From assembly GCA_947307285.1 (NCBI GenBank), contig CAMZIS010000086.1:1-5691 (forward strand): a stretch of 5,691 bases of DNA, written 5' to 3'. Source of the DNA: an uncultured Peptococcaceae bacterium (lineage in GTDB: Bacteria > Bacillota > Dehalobacteriia > UBA4068). Below are positions 5,301 through 5,691 of this stretch, in pieces; position 1 is the stretch's first letter; each line of letters starts with the position of its first letter. The position numbers and the translations under genes are program-made. The notes beneath the pieces were generated by a model that saw nothing but the letters and a program-made list of their open reading frames with translations, made no database searches and was not told the origin of the DNA.

Positions 5301-5691
5301 ATGAAGATCTACGAAGAATTGCAGGCCCGGGGCCTGATCGCCCAGGTCACGGACGAAGAAGAGATCAGGAGCCTGCTCAACGAGGGCCGGGCCGTGTTCT
5401 ACATCGGCTTCGACCCCACCGCCGATTCCCTGCACGTGGGCCACTTCATGGCCCTGTGCCTGATGAAGCGGCTGCAGATGGCCGGCAACCGGCCCGTGGT
5501 CCTCATCGGCGGCGGCACCGGCATGGTGGGCGACCCCTCCGGCCGCACCGACATGCGGCAGATGATGACCAAGGAGACCATCCGCCACAACTGCGACTGC
5601 TTCCGCAAACAGATGGAGCGCTTCATCGAGTTCGGCGAGGGTAAGGCCATCATGGTGGACAACGCCGACTGGCTGCTGGACCTGAACTACG
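5301..5691 (+). CDS. tyrS: Tyrosyl-tRNA synthetase, N-terminal part (cut by window edge)
   Basis: The first 130 codons of a class I aminoacyl-tRNA synthetase are present and the frame runs off the window end. The enzyme joins tyrosine to tRNA-Tyr in the cytosol, using ATP. YIGFDPTADSLHVGHF (34-49) is the TyrRS nucleotide- and tyrosine-binding segment and contains the HIGH-type signature as HVGH (45-48). GGGTGMVGDPSGRTDMRQ (70-87) is the second TyrRS block. The KMSKS loop and the C-terminal tRNA-binding domain lie beyond the window. The ATG follows AAGGAG (5286-5291) by 9 bases. The T-box terminator ends about 45 bases upstream, so expression is set by the tyrosine T-box. The identity is firm from these motifs together with the Tyr specifier in the leader. 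Confidence 0.98.
   Translation, partial: MKIYEELQARGLIAQVTDEEEIRSLLNEGRAVFYIGFDPTADSLHVGHFMALCLMKRLQMAGNRPVVLIGGGTGMVGDPSGRTDMRQMMTKETIRHNCDCFRKQMERFIEFGEGKAIMVDNADWLLDLNY

Noticed and set aside
5204..5644. Plus-strand open frame overlapping the T-box and the start of tyrS
   Set aside because: It is in a different frame from tyrS, starts inside the T-box bulge and gives an Arg/Pro/His-rich product; the tyrS frame starting at 5301 has HVGH and other TyrRS blocks.

Overview
The window looks like part of the chromosome of a GC-rich, Gram-positive-type member of the Bacillota, most likely of the class Clostridia. The support is a T-box leader in front of a tyrosyl-tRNA synthetase gene, an exported protein with three SLH domains, strong AGGAGG/AAGGAG ribosome binding sites and extended -10 promoters. 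A Negativicutes host cannot be excluded from the sequence alone, and no finer placement is claimed. I see no insertion sequence, phage gene, CRISPR array, tRNA or rRNA.

Left part (1-1521, minus strand): a two-gene operon. The upstream gene encodes a 432-residue relative of long-chain acyl-CoA synthetases (ANL superfamily). Its ATP-binding P-loop is scrambled, its YGxTE motif is changed, and the protein stops just before the hinge, so the C-terminal domain is missing. Twenty bases later a second gene starts and runs off the window edge; it may be SseB-like. A 255-bp AT-rich divergent region (1522-1776) separates this operon from the plus-strand genes. It holds an extended -10 promoter for the rightward genes and a perfect 7-1-7 palindrome on the leftward side.

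Middle part (1777-4923, plus strand): three envelope genes in a row. The first is a DUF368/PopT-family membrane protein, a family shown to translocate undecaprenyl phosphate. The second is a secreted protein with three SLH domains, a short beta-helix-like segment and a GH25 muramidase domain. The third, starting 4 bases after it, is a monofunctional GT51 peptidoglycan glycosyltransferase. Together they suggest a small module that recycles the lipid carrier, polymerises glycan strands and cuts them at the wall surface.

Right part (4924-5691): a consensus-like promoter begins 4 bases after the glycosyltransferase stop codon and drives a tyrosine T-box riboswitch. The UAC specifier, the UGGU bulge, the antiterminator helices and the competing terminator can all be read directly. 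The leader controls tyrS, whose first 130 codons are in the window. No terminator separates the envelope genes from this leader, so the T-box terminator may also end the envelope transcript.
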